Part shown: piece after piece, positions 10,289 through 19,134 of the stretch
Layout: each line of letters opens with the position of its first letter
How positions within the stretch are numbered: position 1 is the first letter of the stretch
Source of the DNA: Paraburkholderia metrosideri
Lineage (GTDB): Bacteria > Pseudomonadota > Gammaproteobacteria > Burkholderiales > Burkholderiaceae
DNA: 64,000 bases
Reading direction: 5' to 3'
NCBI RefSeq assembly: GCF_904848625.1
Contig: NZ_CAJHCP010000016.1
Span: 62,001-126,000, forward strand
Notes under the pieces: model-generated
Seen by the model: only the letters and a program-made list of their open reading frames with translations
Databases searched by the model: none
Told to the model about the DNA's origin: nothing
Position numbers and translations under genes: made by a program

Positions 10289-10636
10289 AGGAAAAACGAA
10301 TAGAAGTGATGCGGAAACGGTCGCGGCGGAGAGCGTCGTGACGATTTCAGGACTCGCCGCGCCTGCTACCGGGCGAGCAGCGGACGCCGGAATCATAAAG
10401 CATTCTTCGCACACGCAAGTCTTAGGTCTTATATAAAACATAAGAGATCGGCGATTTATTGCCGAATCCTCGTCCGGGGTGGAAAACCCCGAGCCGCGGT
10501 GCCCGCGTTGCCGCGAAAGCGTGGGCTAGAATAGCGGCCAAGCTGCTTGCGGCAGTCTGGCATTGCGCTTAGCGAGGAGCACCCATTTCCGCAGTCTTCC
10601 ATCAGCTTTCTGCATAGCCTTCTCTGGAGTCCGATC
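10289..10636. other. Divergent rluE-like / icd intergenic region
   Basis: No gene. It contains the 19-bp palindrome TCTTAT-N7-ATAAGA at 10427-10445 in an AT-rich patch, and a CGGGGT/ACCCCG hairpin with a GGAAA loop at 10475-10491. Both could regulate icd or the divergent gene. Confidence 0.5.
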
Positions 10637-11893
10637 ATGTCGTATCAGCACATCAAGGTTCCGACCGATGGTGACAAGATCACCGTCAACGCCGATTTTT
10701 CGCTCAACGTTTCCGACCAGCCAATCATCCCGTTCATCGAGGGCGACGGCACGGGTATCGACATCACGCCGGTGATGATCAAGGTCGTGGATGCCGCGGT
10801 CGAGAAAGCGTACGCGGGCAAGAAGAAAATCCACTGGATGGAAATCTACGCCGGCGAGAAAGCGACCAGGGTGTACGGGCCGGACGTATGGCTGCCGGAA
10901 GAGACGCTGCAGGTGGTCAAGGAATACATCGTGTCGATCAAGGGGCCGCTCACCACGCCGGTAGGCGGCGGTATCCGTTCACTGAACGTCGCGCTGCGCC
11001 AGGAGCTCGATCTCTATGTCTGCCTGCGTCCGGTGCGGTACTTCAAGGGCGTGCCTTCGCCGATGCGCGAACCTGAGAAGACCGACATGGTGATCTTCCG
11101 CGAGAACTCGGAAGATATTTATGCGGGCATCGAATGGCCGGCCGGCTCCGAGCAGGCGAAGAAAATCATCAAATTCCTGCAGGAAGAGATGGGCGTGAAG
11201 AAGATCCGCTTTCCGGATTCGTCGGGGATCGGGGTCAAGCCAGTGTCGCGTGAAGGCACCGAGCGGCTGGTGCGCAAGGCAATTCAATATGCAATCGACA
11301 ATGATCGCCGTTCGGTCACGCTGGTGCACAAGGGCAACATCATGAAGTACACCGAAGGCGCGTTTCGCGACTACGGTTATGCGCTGGCGCAAAAGGAGTT
11401 CAACGCGGAGTTGATCGACGGCGGTCCGTGGATGAAGGTGAAGAACCCGAAGACGGGCGCGGACGTGGTGGTGAAGGACGTGATCGCCGACGCGTTCCTG
11501 CAGCAGATTCTGTTGCGCCCGGCCGAGTACGACGTGATCGCGACGCTGAATCTGAATGGAGACTACGTATCGGACGCATTGGCCGCGCAGGTCGGCGGAA
11601 TCGGTATCGCGCCGGGCGCGAATCTGTCGGATTCGGTCGCGATGTTCGAAGCTACGCACGGCACCGCGCCGAAATACGCGGGCAAAGATTACGTGAATCC
11701 GGGTTCGGAAATTCTGTCGGCGGAAATGATGCTGCGCCACCTTGGCTGGTTCGAGGCGGCGGACCTGATTATCGAGTCGATGGAAAAATCGATTCTGCAA
11801 AAACGCGTCACGTACGATTTCGCGCGTCTGATGGAAGGCGCAACCCAAGTGTCATGCTCGGCATTCGGCCAGGTGATGATTGAAAATATGTAA
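10637..11893 (+). CDS. icd: Isocitrate dehydrogenase (NADP+)
   Basis: A 418-residue TCA-cycle enzyme converting isocitrate to 2-oxoglutarate and CO2 with NADP+. The substrate-binding segment GGGIRSLNVAL holds Ser115, equivalent to the Ser phosphorylated by AceK in E. coli Icd. Also visible are LRPVRYF, the FRENSEDIYAG loop, the metal-binding NLNGDYVSDA and ATHGTAPKYAGKD of the nucleotide site. Length is the bacterial homodimeric type. The ATG follows GGAG by 8-9 nt; the frame extends 30 residues upstream but the ribosome-binding site favours this start. Confidence 0.96.
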   Translation: MSYQHIKVPTDGDKITVNADFSLNVSDQPIIPFIEGDGTGIDITPVMIKVVDAAVEKAYAGKKKIHWMEIYAGEKATRVYGPDVWLPEETLQVVKEYIVSIKGPLTTPVGGGIRSLNVALRQELDLYVCLRPVRYFKGVPSPMREPEKTDMVIFRENSEDIYAGIEWPAGSEQAKKIIKFLQEEMGVKKIRFPDSSGIGVKPVSREGTERLVRKAIQYAIDNDRRSVTLVHKGNIMKYTEGAFRDYGYALAQKEFNAELIDGGPWMKVKNPKTGADVVVKDVIADAFLQQILLRPAEYDVIATLNLNGDYVSDALAAQVGGIGIAPGANLSDSVAMFEATHGTAPKYAGKDYVNPGSEILSAEMMLRHLGWFEAADLIIESMEKSILQKRVTYDFARLMEGATQVSCSAFGQVMIENM

Positions 11894-11929
11894 GCGCGTT
11901 GTGCTGGAATAATCCAGTTAGCATAGAAA

Positions 11930-11963
11930 ACCCCGGCGTCGCGAGGCGGCCGGGGTATTTTTT
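11930..11963 (+). terminator. Intrinsic terminator of icd
   Basis: ACCCCGGC and GCCGGGGT form an 8-bp stem around a loop of about 11 nt, followed by ATTTTTT. It starts 36 nt past the stop codon. Confidence 0.85.
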
Positions 11964-12146
11964 CGCCGGCGTTTTAATAGAGCTGTTGCTTATGCACCGC
12001 AGCGATTATTTCCGCTAGCGGCGAGAGAAAAGACGAGACGGGAATGAGACCGACAATATCAGAGCGTTTAATCGCCCAGTAATTGGGAATCCGCGCATCG
12101 CATTCGATAAAAATACGCGGCCACCAGAAAGCATTCACCCAAAAAA

Positions 12147-12171
12147 GAAACCCGGCATGAAGCCGGGTTTC
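12147..12171 (-). terminator. Intrinsic terminator of the cold-shock gene
   Basis: GAAACCCGGC and GCCGGGTTTC form a 10-bp stem around a 5-nt loop; on the minus strand TTTTTT follows. It lies just past the cold-shock stop codon. Confidence 0.92.
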
Positions 12172-12193
12172 AAAAGACAGGTACCGAACAGTC

Positions 12194-12400
12194 TTAGGCG
12201 GGTGCCTGAATGTTCGATGCCTGCTTGCCTTTCGGGCCTTGCACGACCTCGAAGGTCACCTTTTGGCCTTCCTTGAGGGTTTTAAACCCATTCATCTGGA
12301 TGGCCGAGAAGTGTGCAAACAGATCCTCGCCGCCTTCATCAGGCGTGATGAACCCAAAACCTTTTGCGTCATTGAACCATTTGACCGTACCAGTTGCCAT
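12194..12400 (-). CDS. Cold-shock protein, CspA family
   Basis: A 68-residue single cold-shock domain that binds single-stranded nucleic acid and melts RNA structure. RNP1 KGFGFI occupies residues 13-18 and RNP2 LFAHF residues 27-31; aromatic positions W8, F9, F15 and F17 are retained. It is monocistronic with its own terminator and about 100-140 nt of leader, as expected for csp mRNAs. Several csp paralogues are usual in the group, so I give no letter. Confidence 0.96.
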   Translation of the reverse strand: MATGTVKWFNDAKGFGFITPDEGGEDLFAHFSAIQMNGFKTLKEGQKVTFEVVQGPKGKQASNIQAPA

Positions 12401-12947
12401 TCCAACTTCCCCTGTAACTCATGTCACTACCACGAGCCCTCGAAAAGCTCTGTGACCGCGGTATGCAGCCACTCCCTCCTCACAAGCTCACCATCGGCAT
12501 TTTTTCGAATTATGGCTCATTGAAAAAAGTGCCAGCTTGATTGTTGAGGCTCTTTATTCGAGTGTCAAGAAAATTTTGAGATGCCGTTGTCGCGTTGCAA
12601 ACAGGCCAGTTTCCAGGGTTTTTACCGCTTCCGTTATGTGCGGTTGCGCAAGCGGGACCGCTTGAAAAGTCGCATAATCGACTCACATGCTGTGCTAAGG
12701 GTCGCCGGCGAAGCTTAGGCGGTGACGAGCGTCCCAACCGGCTCCGGCAGGTTGTGCGATACTCGATCCGACTGCGGTGCAACACGGCCGCGCTGCATCA
12801 CAGGACAGGGGCCGGCTCCGCAATCGGCTCGTCGAATCGCACGCATGAGGGGGCTTTACCCATCAGGCGGTAGCGAACGGGCTCATCGGCCGGTTGGCCG
12901 GGTTTTGACAGGATTGCGGGCCTGTCCTAGTTGTTTAGAATGGGTGT
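12401..12947. other. Divergent csp / clpS intergenic region
   Basis: No gene is supported across about 550 bp. The left part is the probable csp leader, with CATAAT on the minus strand near 12512-12517 as a possible -10. The right end has the clpS promoter candidate and an overlapping inverted repeat. The middle is GC-rich and unassigned. Confidence 0.5.
12914..12941 (+). promoter_or_regulatory. Putative clpSA promoter overlapped by an inverted repeat
   Basis: TTGCGG-N16-TAGAAT ends six bases before the clpS ATG. The inverted repeat GACAGG-N8-CCTGTC (12907-12926) covers the -35. No Shine-Dalgarno precedes the ATG, so the mRNA may be leaderless. Confidence 0.45.
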
Positions 12948-13262
12948 ATGGCGATTATCCCGGACAAGCAGGACGGCACCGTACTGGAGCGGCAGGAGAA
13001 GAAGCTCAAGCCGCCATCCATGTACAAGGTGGTGCTGTTGAACGATGACTTCACGCCAATGGAATTTGTCGTGATGATCGTGCAGGAATACTTCAATAAA
13101 GATCGTGAAACCGCAACACAGGTAATGTTGAAGGTGCATCGCGAGGGCAGGGGAGTTTGTGGGGTCTATACGCGGGACATCGCGTCGACCAAAGTCGAGC
13201 AAGTCGTTACCCACGCACGGCAGGCCGGGCATCCGCTGCAGTGTGTGATGGAGGAAGCATGA
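12948..13262 (+). CDS. clpS: ATP-dependent Clp protease adaptor ClpS
   Basis: A 104-residue N-degron adaptor that binds ClpA and hands it substrates bearing destabilising N-terminal residues. The characteristic YKVVLLNDDFTPMEFVV segment holds the N-end pocket (NDD, followed by the F/P and M residues), and HREGRGVCGVYT precedes the C-terminal helix. Length is normal. The stop overlaps the clpA ATG by four bases, the conserved operon arrangement. Confidence 0.97.
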   Translation: MAIIPDKQDGTVLERQEKKLKPPSMYKVVLLNDDFTPMEFVVMIVQEYFNKDRETATQVMLKVHREGRGVCGVYTRDIASTKVEQVVTHARQAGHPLQCVMEEA

Positions 13263-15556
13263 TTGCCCAGGAACTGGAAGTCAGCCTGCACATGGCGTTC
13301 ATGGAAGCACGCCAGGCGCGGCACGAGTTCATAACGGTCGAACATCTTTTGCTGGCACTGTTGGACAACCCAACAGCGGCGGAAGTGTTGCGTGCATGCG
13401 CGGCCAATATCGAGGATCTGCGCCAGAACCTGCGCAACTTCATTCATGACAACACGCCGACCGTGCCTGGCACGGACGACGTCGACACGCAGCCTACGCT
13501 GGGTTTCCAGCGTGTGATCCAGCGCGCCATCATGCATGTTCAGTCCACCTCGAATGGCAAGAAGGAAGTGACCGGCGCGAATGTGCTGGTTGCGATCTTC
13601 GGCGAGAAGGATTCGCACGCGGTGTACTACCTGCAACAGCAGGGCGTGACGCGTCTGGACGTGGTCAATTTCATCTCGCATGGCATCGCCAAGACGAGCA
13701 GCACGGACGCCGCGAAAGCGAGCGACGCGAATGCCGAGTCTGACGAAGCCGCCGCGCAGAAGGAAACGCCGCTCGCCCAGTTCACGCAGAACCTGAACCA
13801 GATGGCGAAAGACGGCCGCATCGACCCGCTGATCGGGCGAGAGTCGGAAGTCGAGCGCGTGGTCCAGGTGCTGTGCCGTCGGCGCAAAAACAATCCGCTG
13901 CTGGTCGGCGAGGCGGGCGTCGGTAAGACGGCGATCGCCGAGGGTCTGGCGTGGCGAATTACGCGCGGCGAGGTGCCCGATATTCTGGCGGATGCGCAGG
14001 TGTATTCGCTCGACATGGGCGCGTTGCTCGCCGGCACCAAGTATCGGGGCGACTTTGAACAGCGCCTGAAGACGGTTCTCAAGGAATTGAAGGAACGTCC
14101 GCACGCTATTCTGTTTATCGACGAAATTCATACGCTGATCGGCGCAGGCGCTGCGTCGGGCGGCACGCTGGATGCGTCGAATCTGCTGAAGCCGGCGTTG
14201 TCGTCGGGCACGCTGAAGTGCATCGGCGCGACCACGTTCACCGAGTATCGCGGCATCTTCGAAAAAGACGCGGCCTTGTCGCGTCGTTTCCAGAAGGTCG
14301 ACGTGACCGAGCCGACTGTCGAACAGACGGTGGCGATCCTGCGTGGCCTGAAGTCGCGTTTCGAAGAGCATCACGGCGTGAAGTATTCGTCGGGCGCGCT
14401 GTCGGCGGCGGCTGAGTTGTCGGCACGCTTCATCACCGATCGTCATCTGCCTGACAAGGCGATCGACGTGATCGACGAAGCTGGCGCGGCGCAACGCATC
14501 CTGCCGAAGTCGAAGCAGAAGAAGACGATCGGCAAGAACGAGATCGAGGAAATCATCTCGAAGATCGCTCGTGTCCCGCCGCAAAGCGTGTCGCAAGACG
14601 ATCGCAGCAAGCTGCAAACGCTGGATCGCGACCTGAAGAGCGTGGTGTTCGGGCAAGACCCGGCTATCGACGCGCTGTCGGCTGCGATCAAGATGGCGCG
14701 TGCTGGTCTCGGCAAGCTGGACAAACCGATTGGCGCGTTCCTGTTCTCCGGTCCGACCGGTGTCGGCAAGACCGAAGTGGCGAAGCAACTGGCGTTCACG
14801 CTGGGTATCGAGCTGATCCGCTTCGACATGTCGGAATACATGGAGCGTCACGCGGTGAGCCGCTTGATCGGCGCGCCTCCGGGCTACGTCGGTTTCGACC
14901 AGGGTGGTTTGCTGACCGAAGCTGTCACGAAGAAGCCGCATTGCGTGCTGCTGCTCGACGAAATCGAGAAGGCGCATCCGGACATCTACAACGTGCTGCT
15001 GCAGGTCATGGACCACGGCACGCTGACGGACAACAACGGTCGCAAGGCGGACTTCCGCAACGTCATCATCATCATGACGACGAATGCGGGCGCCGAGGCA
15101 ATGGGCAAGTCGGTGATCGGTTTCACGAATCGTCGGGAAACCGGCGACGAAATGGTCGACATCAAGCGCATGTTCACGCCTGAGTTCCGTAACCGTCTGG
15201 ACGCGACGATCAGCTTCCGTTCGCTCGATGAAGAAATCATCATGCGCGTGGTCGACAAGTTCCTGATGCAACTGGAAGATCAGTTGCACGAGAAGAAGGT
15301 CGACGCGCTCTTCACCGACGCGCTGCGCAAGCATCTCGCCAAGCACGGTTTCGATCCGCTGATGGGCGCGCGGCCAATGCAGCGTCTGATCCAGGACACG
15401 ATCCGTCGTGCGCTGGCCGACGAGCTGCTGTTCGGCAAGCTGATGAACGGCGGCCGTGTGTCGGTCGACGTCGATGCGGAAGACAAGGTGCAGTTGACCT
15501 TCGACGAGCATCCGGCGCCGCGCAATCCGAATCCGGAAGCGGTGGAAGTCGAGTAA
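13259..15556 (+). CDS. clpA: ATP-dependent Clp protease ATP-binding subunit ClpA
   Basis: A 765-residue AAA+ unfoldase that feeds proteins to ClpP and takes N-degron substrates from ClpS. The order is a Clp N-domain (residues 1-145, double repeat), an acidic/Ala linker, first AAA+ module with Walker A GEAGVGKT at 217-224 and FIDEIH, and second module with GPTGVGKT at 498-505 and LLLDEIEKAHP. A C-terminal small domain ends in an acidic tail. No ClpB-type middle coiled coil is present. GAGGAAGC inside the end of clpS serves as ribosome-binding site for the overlapping ATG. Confidence 0.97.
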   Translation: MIAQELEVSLHMAFMEARQARHEFITVEHLLLALLDNPTAAEVLRACAANIEDLRQNLRNFIHDNTPTVPGTDDVDTQPTLGFQRVIQRAIMHVQSTSNGKKEVTGANVLVAIFGEKDSHAVYYLQQQGVTRLDVVNFISHGIAKTSSTDAAKASDANAESDEAAAQKETPLAQFTQNLNQMAKDGRIDPLIGRESEVERVVQVLCRRRKNNPLLVGEAGVGKTAIAEGLAWRITRGEVPDILADAQVYSLDMGALLAGTKYRGDFEQRLKTVLKELKERPHAILFIDEIHTLIGAGAASGGTLDASNLLKPALSSGTLKCIGATTFTEYRGIFEKDAALSRRFQKVDVTEPTVEQTVAILRGLKSRFEEHHGVKYSSGALSAAAELSARFITDRHLPDKAIDVIDEAGAAQRILPKSKQKKTIGKNEIEEIISKIARVPPQSVSQDDRSKLQTLDRDLKSVVFGQDPAIDALSAAIKMARAGLGKLDKPIGAFLFSGPTGVGKTEVAKQLAFTLGIELIRFDMSEYMERHAVSRLIGAPPGYVGFDQGGLLTEAVTKKPHCVLLLDEIEKAHPDIYNVLLQVMDHGTLTDNNGRKADFRNVIIIMTTNAGAEAMGKSVIGFTNRRETGDEMVDIKRMFTPEFRNRLDATISFRSLDEEIIMRVVDKFLMQLEDQLHEKKVDALFTDALRKHLAKHGFDPLMGARPMQRLIQDTIRRALADELLFGKLMNGGRVSVDVDAEDKVQLTFDEHPAPRNPNPEAVEVE

Positions 15557-15586
15557 GGCTTAGCTAACAGGTTGCACTGAAAGCAG

Positions 15587-15620
15587 AACGGCGCGGGTTG
15601 AAAAACCCGCGCCGTTTTCT
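15587..15620 (+). terminator. Intrinsic terminator of clpSA (probably bidirectional with dut)
   Basis: AACGGCGCGGGTT and AACCCGCGCCGTT form a 13-bp perfect stem with a four-base GAAA loop, followed by a T-rich stretch. Leftward dut ends about 70 nt to the right. Confidence 0.93.
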
Positions 15621-15687
15621 TTTGGCGATCCGGTTTGCTAACTTCAGCTCACGTTCGACCGAACGAAGCCGAAGCAGCGATAGTTGC

Positions 15688-16134
15688 TCAGTGCTTGCCC
15701 GTGCTACCAAACCCACCCGCGCCGCGCTCACTTTGGTCGAAGTCGTCGACGATATTGAATTCGGCCTGCACGACCGGCACGATCACCAGTTGAGCGAGGC
15801 GTTCCATCGGATTCAGCACGAACGTCGTCTCGCCACGATTCCACGTCGAGATCATCAGTTGGCCCTGGTAATCGGAGTCGATGAGGCCGACCAGATTGCC
15901 CAGCACGATCCCGTGCTTATGTCCCAAACCCGAACGCGGCAAGATCAGTGCCGCATAGCCCGGATCACCGACGTGAATCGCGAGCCCCGTCGGCACGAGG
16001 GCGGTTTCGCCGGGTTTCAGCGTCAGCGGTTCGTCGAGACACGCACGCAGATCGAGGCCTGCGCTACCGGTCGTAGCGTAAGCGGGGAGCTGATCGCGCA
16101 TGCGCGCATCGAGAATCTTCAGGTCAAGTTTCAT
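15688..16134 (-). CDS. dut: Deoxyuridine 5'-triphosphate nucleotidohydrolase
   Basis: A 148-residue trimeric dUTPase that hydrolyses dUTP to dUMP and PPi, keeping uracil out of DNA. All five family motifs can be read: AGLDLRA, LPRSGLG, GNLVGLIDSDYQG, the ERLAQLVI region, and the C-terminal Gly-rich RGAGGFGSTGKH that closes over the site. The start MKLDLKILD matches the family; the frame extends 36 residues upstream into poorly conserved sequence. It ends a leftward run from ribF. Confidence 0.96.
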   Translation of the reverse strand: MKLDLKILDARMRDQLPAYATTGSAGLDLRACLDEPLTLKPGETALVPTGLAIHVGDPGYAALILPRSGLGHKHGIVLGNLVGLIDSDYQGQLMISTWNRGETTFVLNPMERLAQLVIVPVVQAEFNIVDDFDQSERGAGGFGSTGKH

Positions 16135-16156
16135 GCAGGTTGGATAATTTTGAAGG

Positions 16157-17176
16157 TTAGGACTGAGTGGTGTTCGTGCCGAGTTGGAAGGCCTCGGCGA
16201 GAAGTTCATAAGAGCGCAGGCGCGCGCGATAACTGCCCGCAAGGGTCAGCACGATGAGTTCGTCCGCCTGGAATTGCTCTTGCAACGCATGTAGCCGTTC
16301 GGTGACGGTTTCGGGTGTGCCGATGATACTGCGCGCCTTTTCCCGCGTGATCACAAGTTGCTCGCGCTCGCCGTATTCCTGCGCGACGCCTTGCTCTACC
16401 GAAGGAATCAGCTCGTTCAGCCCGTACGCCATTTGCACGCGACGCAGGTCGACGGCCTTTTCAAGATCGGCGGCCTCCTGTTCGGTGTCTGCGCAAATCA
16501 CGAACACCGCGGCGGCCAGATACGGTTGCTGCGATTCCTGGCTCGGCTTGAAGCGCTCGCGATAAGCGTGCGCGACCTGATGCCCAAAATGCGCGTTGAT
16601 GAAATGCGCGAACGCGAAGCGAATGCCGAGTTGAGCCGCGAGCAATCCGCCGAATTCGCTGGAACCGAGCATCCACAGTTGCGGACGCGTTTCGATTTGC
16701 GGCTGCAGCAACACGCCTTGAGCGACGTGATCCGTAGGTAACGTGCCGTGCATGAGACCCAGCAGATCCGTCACCTGCTGCGGAAAAATATCGCCGCGAT
16801 TGTAGTCCCCGGCCGCGACCGCTTGCGCTGTGCGCATGTCGCCGCCGGGTGCGCGTCCCACGCCGAGATCGATGCGATTCGGGAACAGCGCTTCGAGCAT
16901 CATGAATTGCTCGGCGACCTTGAACGGGCTGTAGTACGGCAGCATCACGCCGCCGGAGCCGAGTCGAATGCGTTGGGTGACGCTACCGAGGCGCGCGAGC
17001 ATCACTTCGGGACACGGGTTCGACACGCCGCGCAAACCGTGGTGCTCGGCGCACCAGTAGCGTGTGTAGCCGAGGTTGTCGGCGAGTTGCGCGAGTTCGA
17101 CGGTCGCAGCGATTGCGTCCGCCACCGAGTGCCCGGCGATCACGGGCGTTTGATCGAGCACGGAAAGTCGCGTCAT
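16157..17176 (-). CDS. LLM-class flavin-dependent oxidoreductase (luciferase-like)
   Basis: A 339-residue single-subunit member of the bacterial-luciferase-like superfamily (MsnO8/YhbW type), expected to use FMNH2 or F420. Landmarks are WCAEHHG near residue 42, GSGGVMLPYYSP, NRIDLGVGRAPGGD, and the late IIGTPETVTERL. It sits between coaBC and dut in the same orientation. The substrate is unknown, and the neighbours give no direct hint. Frame and length fit the family well. Confidence 0.88.
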   Translation of the reverse strand: MTRLSVLDQTPVIAGHSVADAIAATVELAQLADNLGYTRYWCAEHHGLRGVSNPCPEVMLARLGSVTQRIRLGSGGVMLPYYSPFKVAEQFMMLEALFPNRIDLGVGRAPGGDMRTAQAVAAGDYNRGDIFPQQVTDLLGLMHGTLPTDHVAQGVLLQPQIETRPQLWMLGSSEFGGLLAAQLGIRFAFAHFINAHFGHQVAHAYRERFKPSQESQQPYLAAAVFVICADTEQEAADLEKAVDLRRVQMAYGLNELIPSVEQGVAQEYGEREQLVITREKARSIIGTPETVTERLHALQEQFQADELIVLTLAGSYRARLRSYELLAEAFQLGTNTTQS

Positions 17177-17265
17177 GTCAGTACGGCTCCTGAGGATTCA
17201 ATTCACTGGCCATGTGACGCGCGCTGAGTGTGTCAGCGCGCGTGCGCGCGGCGCACGTTTCGGCT

Positions 17266-18480
17266 TCAGCGAATCAGACTCGTGTCGGGCAGACGCTTCG
17301 CAATTTCCGCGATCAATGCGCGCGCGAGCGTCTGCTTGTCGGCACGCGGCAGCTTCGTGGCACCGGCTGCTTCGAACAGAATCACTTCGTTGTCGTCGAG
17401 ACCGAAGGTCAGCGGGCCGAGATTGCCGATCAGCAGCGGCACGTTTTTACGGACACGCTTTTCTTCGCCGTGGACTTCGAGGTCGCCGCTTTCCGCTGCA
17501 AAGCCGACCGCGAACGGCGGATGCGGCAGTTTCGCGACCGACGCCAGAATGTCGGGATTCTCGACGAACGAGAACGTCGGCAACGTGCGGTCGGCGGCCT
17601 TCTTGATCTTGTGCTCGCTGACGTGATCGACTCGCCAGTCGGCCACCGCGGCCACGCCGATGAAAATGTCAGCGTCGGCCACCGAGCGCATTACCGCATC
17701 GTGCATCTGCTGCGCGGTTTGCACGTCCTCGCGGAACACGCCCCACGGTGTTTCCAGCGCGACGGGACCGGCGACCAGATGCACGTCGGCGCCAGCCTGT
17801 TGGGCGGCGCGTGCCAATGCAAAACCCATCTTGCCGCTGGAGCGATTGGTAATGCCGCGCACCGGATCGAGCGGTTCGAAAGTCGGACCTGCAGTCAGCA
17901 ACACACGTTTGCCGGACAGAAACTTTGGCGAGAAGAACGACGCGATTGCTTCGAAGGTCGCTGCCGCTTCGAGCATCCGGCCGTCGCCAATTTCGCCGCA
18001 CGCTTGCGGACCCGAGTCGGGGCCCAGCACTTCGATTCCATCCGCGCGCAATTGCGTCACGTTGCGCTGTGTCGCCGGGTTCTGCCACATCTGACGGTTC
18101 ATCGCCGGAACGACGAGCAGCGGGCAATCACGCGCAACGCATAACGTCGACAGCAGATCGTCGGCCATGCCGTGCGCGAGTTTGGCGAGGAAGTCGGTGG
18201 AGGCGGGCGCGATCACGATCGCGTCGGCTTCACGCGACAGATCGATATGCGCCATGTTGTTCGGCACGCGTCCGTCCCACTGGCTCGTGTAGACCGGACG
18301 GCCCGAGAGCGCCTGCATGGTGACGGGAGTGATGAACTGCGTGGCCGCTTCGGTCATGACGACCTGGACCGTCGCGCCGGCCTTGGTCAAGAGGCGCGTG
18401 AGTTCGGCGATCTTGTAGCAGGCGATCCCGCCCGTCATGCCGAGGACGAGGTGTTTTCCTGCGAGTTCTGCGGTTGCCAA
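17266..18480 (-). CDS. coaBC: Bifunctional phosphopantothenoylcysteine decarboxylase/synthetase CoaBC
   Basis: A 404-residue enzyme for two steps of coenzyme A synthesis. The N-terminal flavin-dependent CoaC domain (about 1-190) shows LGMTGGIACYK, the His of NMAHIDLS, the PAMNRQMW loop and ACGEIGDGRM. The C-terminal CoaB domain (about 190-404) shows LLTAGPTFEPLDPVR, NRSSGKMG, GVAAVADWR and KIKK. I place the start at a TTG preceded by GGAGG with 5-nt spacing, giving MATAELAGKH. The first ATG is 75 nt further upstream and would add 25 unlike residues. Confidence 0.94.
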   Translation of the reverse strand: MATAELAGKHLVLGMTGGIACYKIAELTRLLTKAGATVQVVMTEAATQFITPVTMQALSGRPVYTSQWDGRVPNNMAHIDLSREADAIVIAPASTDFLAKLAHGMADDLLSTLCVARDCPLLVVPAMNRQMWQNPATQRNVTQLRADGIEVLGPDSGPQACGEIGDGRMLEAAATFEAIASFFSPKFLSGKRVLLTAGPTFEPLDPVRGITNRSSGKMGFALARAAQQAGADVHLVAGPVALETPWGVFREDVQTAQQMHDAVMRSVADADIFIGVAAVADWRVDHVSEHKIKKAADRTLPTFSFVENPDILASVAKLPHPPFAVGFAAESGDLEVHGEEKRVRKNVPLLIGNLGPLTFGLDDNEVILFEAAGATKLPRADKQTLARALIAEIAKRLPDTSLIR

Positions 18481-18615
18481 CAAAGCCTCCGACAAAGCGT
18501 GGTGGCGGGCAGCGGGGCGAGCTACAGATGTTGTGCACCCCACACCGCGCTGCATTTTTCAAACCAGAGCTCAGGCGAGCGGCGCCAGCAAGGCGCCGCG
18601 CCTAAGCCGACGGCG

Positions 18616-19134
18616 TTAGCGTGAGCCGCGTACGCGCCGCAATTCGTCGAGCACCAGCAGAATCGCGCCGATCGTGATCGCGCTGTCGGCGAGATTGAAT
18701 GCCGGCCAGTGCGAGCCGCGCAGGTGGAAATCGAGAAAGTCGATTACGTGGCCATACGCAAGCCGGTCGATCACGTTGCCGAGCGCGCCGCCGAGAATCA
18801 GCGACAACGCCGTGCAGAACATTCTCTGCCCACTATGACGCTTAAGCAGATAGCAGATCACGATCGCGGCCACCACGCCGAGCGCGGTGAATGCCCAACG
18901 CTGCCAGCCGCCCGCCATCGCGAGGAAGCTGAACGCCGCGCCACGGTTGTACACGAGGATCAGGTTGAAAAACGGCGTGACCTCGTGCGGAACACCGTAC
19001 GCGAACACCTTCTGGACCGCGATTTTCGTCAACTGATCGAACAGGATGACGATGAGCGCGATGCCCAGCCAGGGTGCCAGCGAACTGCTTGCTGCAGACG
19101 TTTTCGACGGGCTTTTCGACATGGTTCTCGCCAT
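18616..19134 (-). CDS. lspA: Lipoprotein signal peptidase (signal peptidase II)
   Basis: A 172-residue inner-membrane aspartyl protease that removes prolipoprotein signal peptides after lipidation. Four membrane helices are visible. The catalytic aspartates lie in GNVIDRL and FNLADSAI, and the family segments FDQLTK and VYNRGAAFSF are intact. The chosen ATG overlaps the ileS stop by one base (TAATG). A second ATG 12 nt later, preceded by GAGAA, is an equally good start. The ileS-lspA pairing is conserved widely in proteobacteria. Confidence 0.96.
   Translation of the reverse strand: MARTMSKSPSKTSAASSSLAPWLGIALIVILFDQLTKIAVQKVFAYGVPHEVTPFFNLILVYNRGAAFSFLAMAGGWQRWAFTALGVVAAIVICYLLKRHSGQRMFCTALSLILGGALGNVIDRLAYGHVIDFLDFHLRGSHWPAFNLADSAITIGAILLVLDELRRVRGSR

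Larger units (their letters stand above)
11894..12193. other. Intergenic region between icd and the convergent cold-shock gene
   Basis: It holds the icd terminator at its left end and the cold-shock gene terminator at its right end. The roughly 170 bp between them carries no recognisable gene or signal and is AT-richer than the genes. Confidence 0.6.

Noticed and set aside
13166..15511. A 781-codon minus-strand open frame
   Set aside because: Antisense to clpA, with no recognisable domain.
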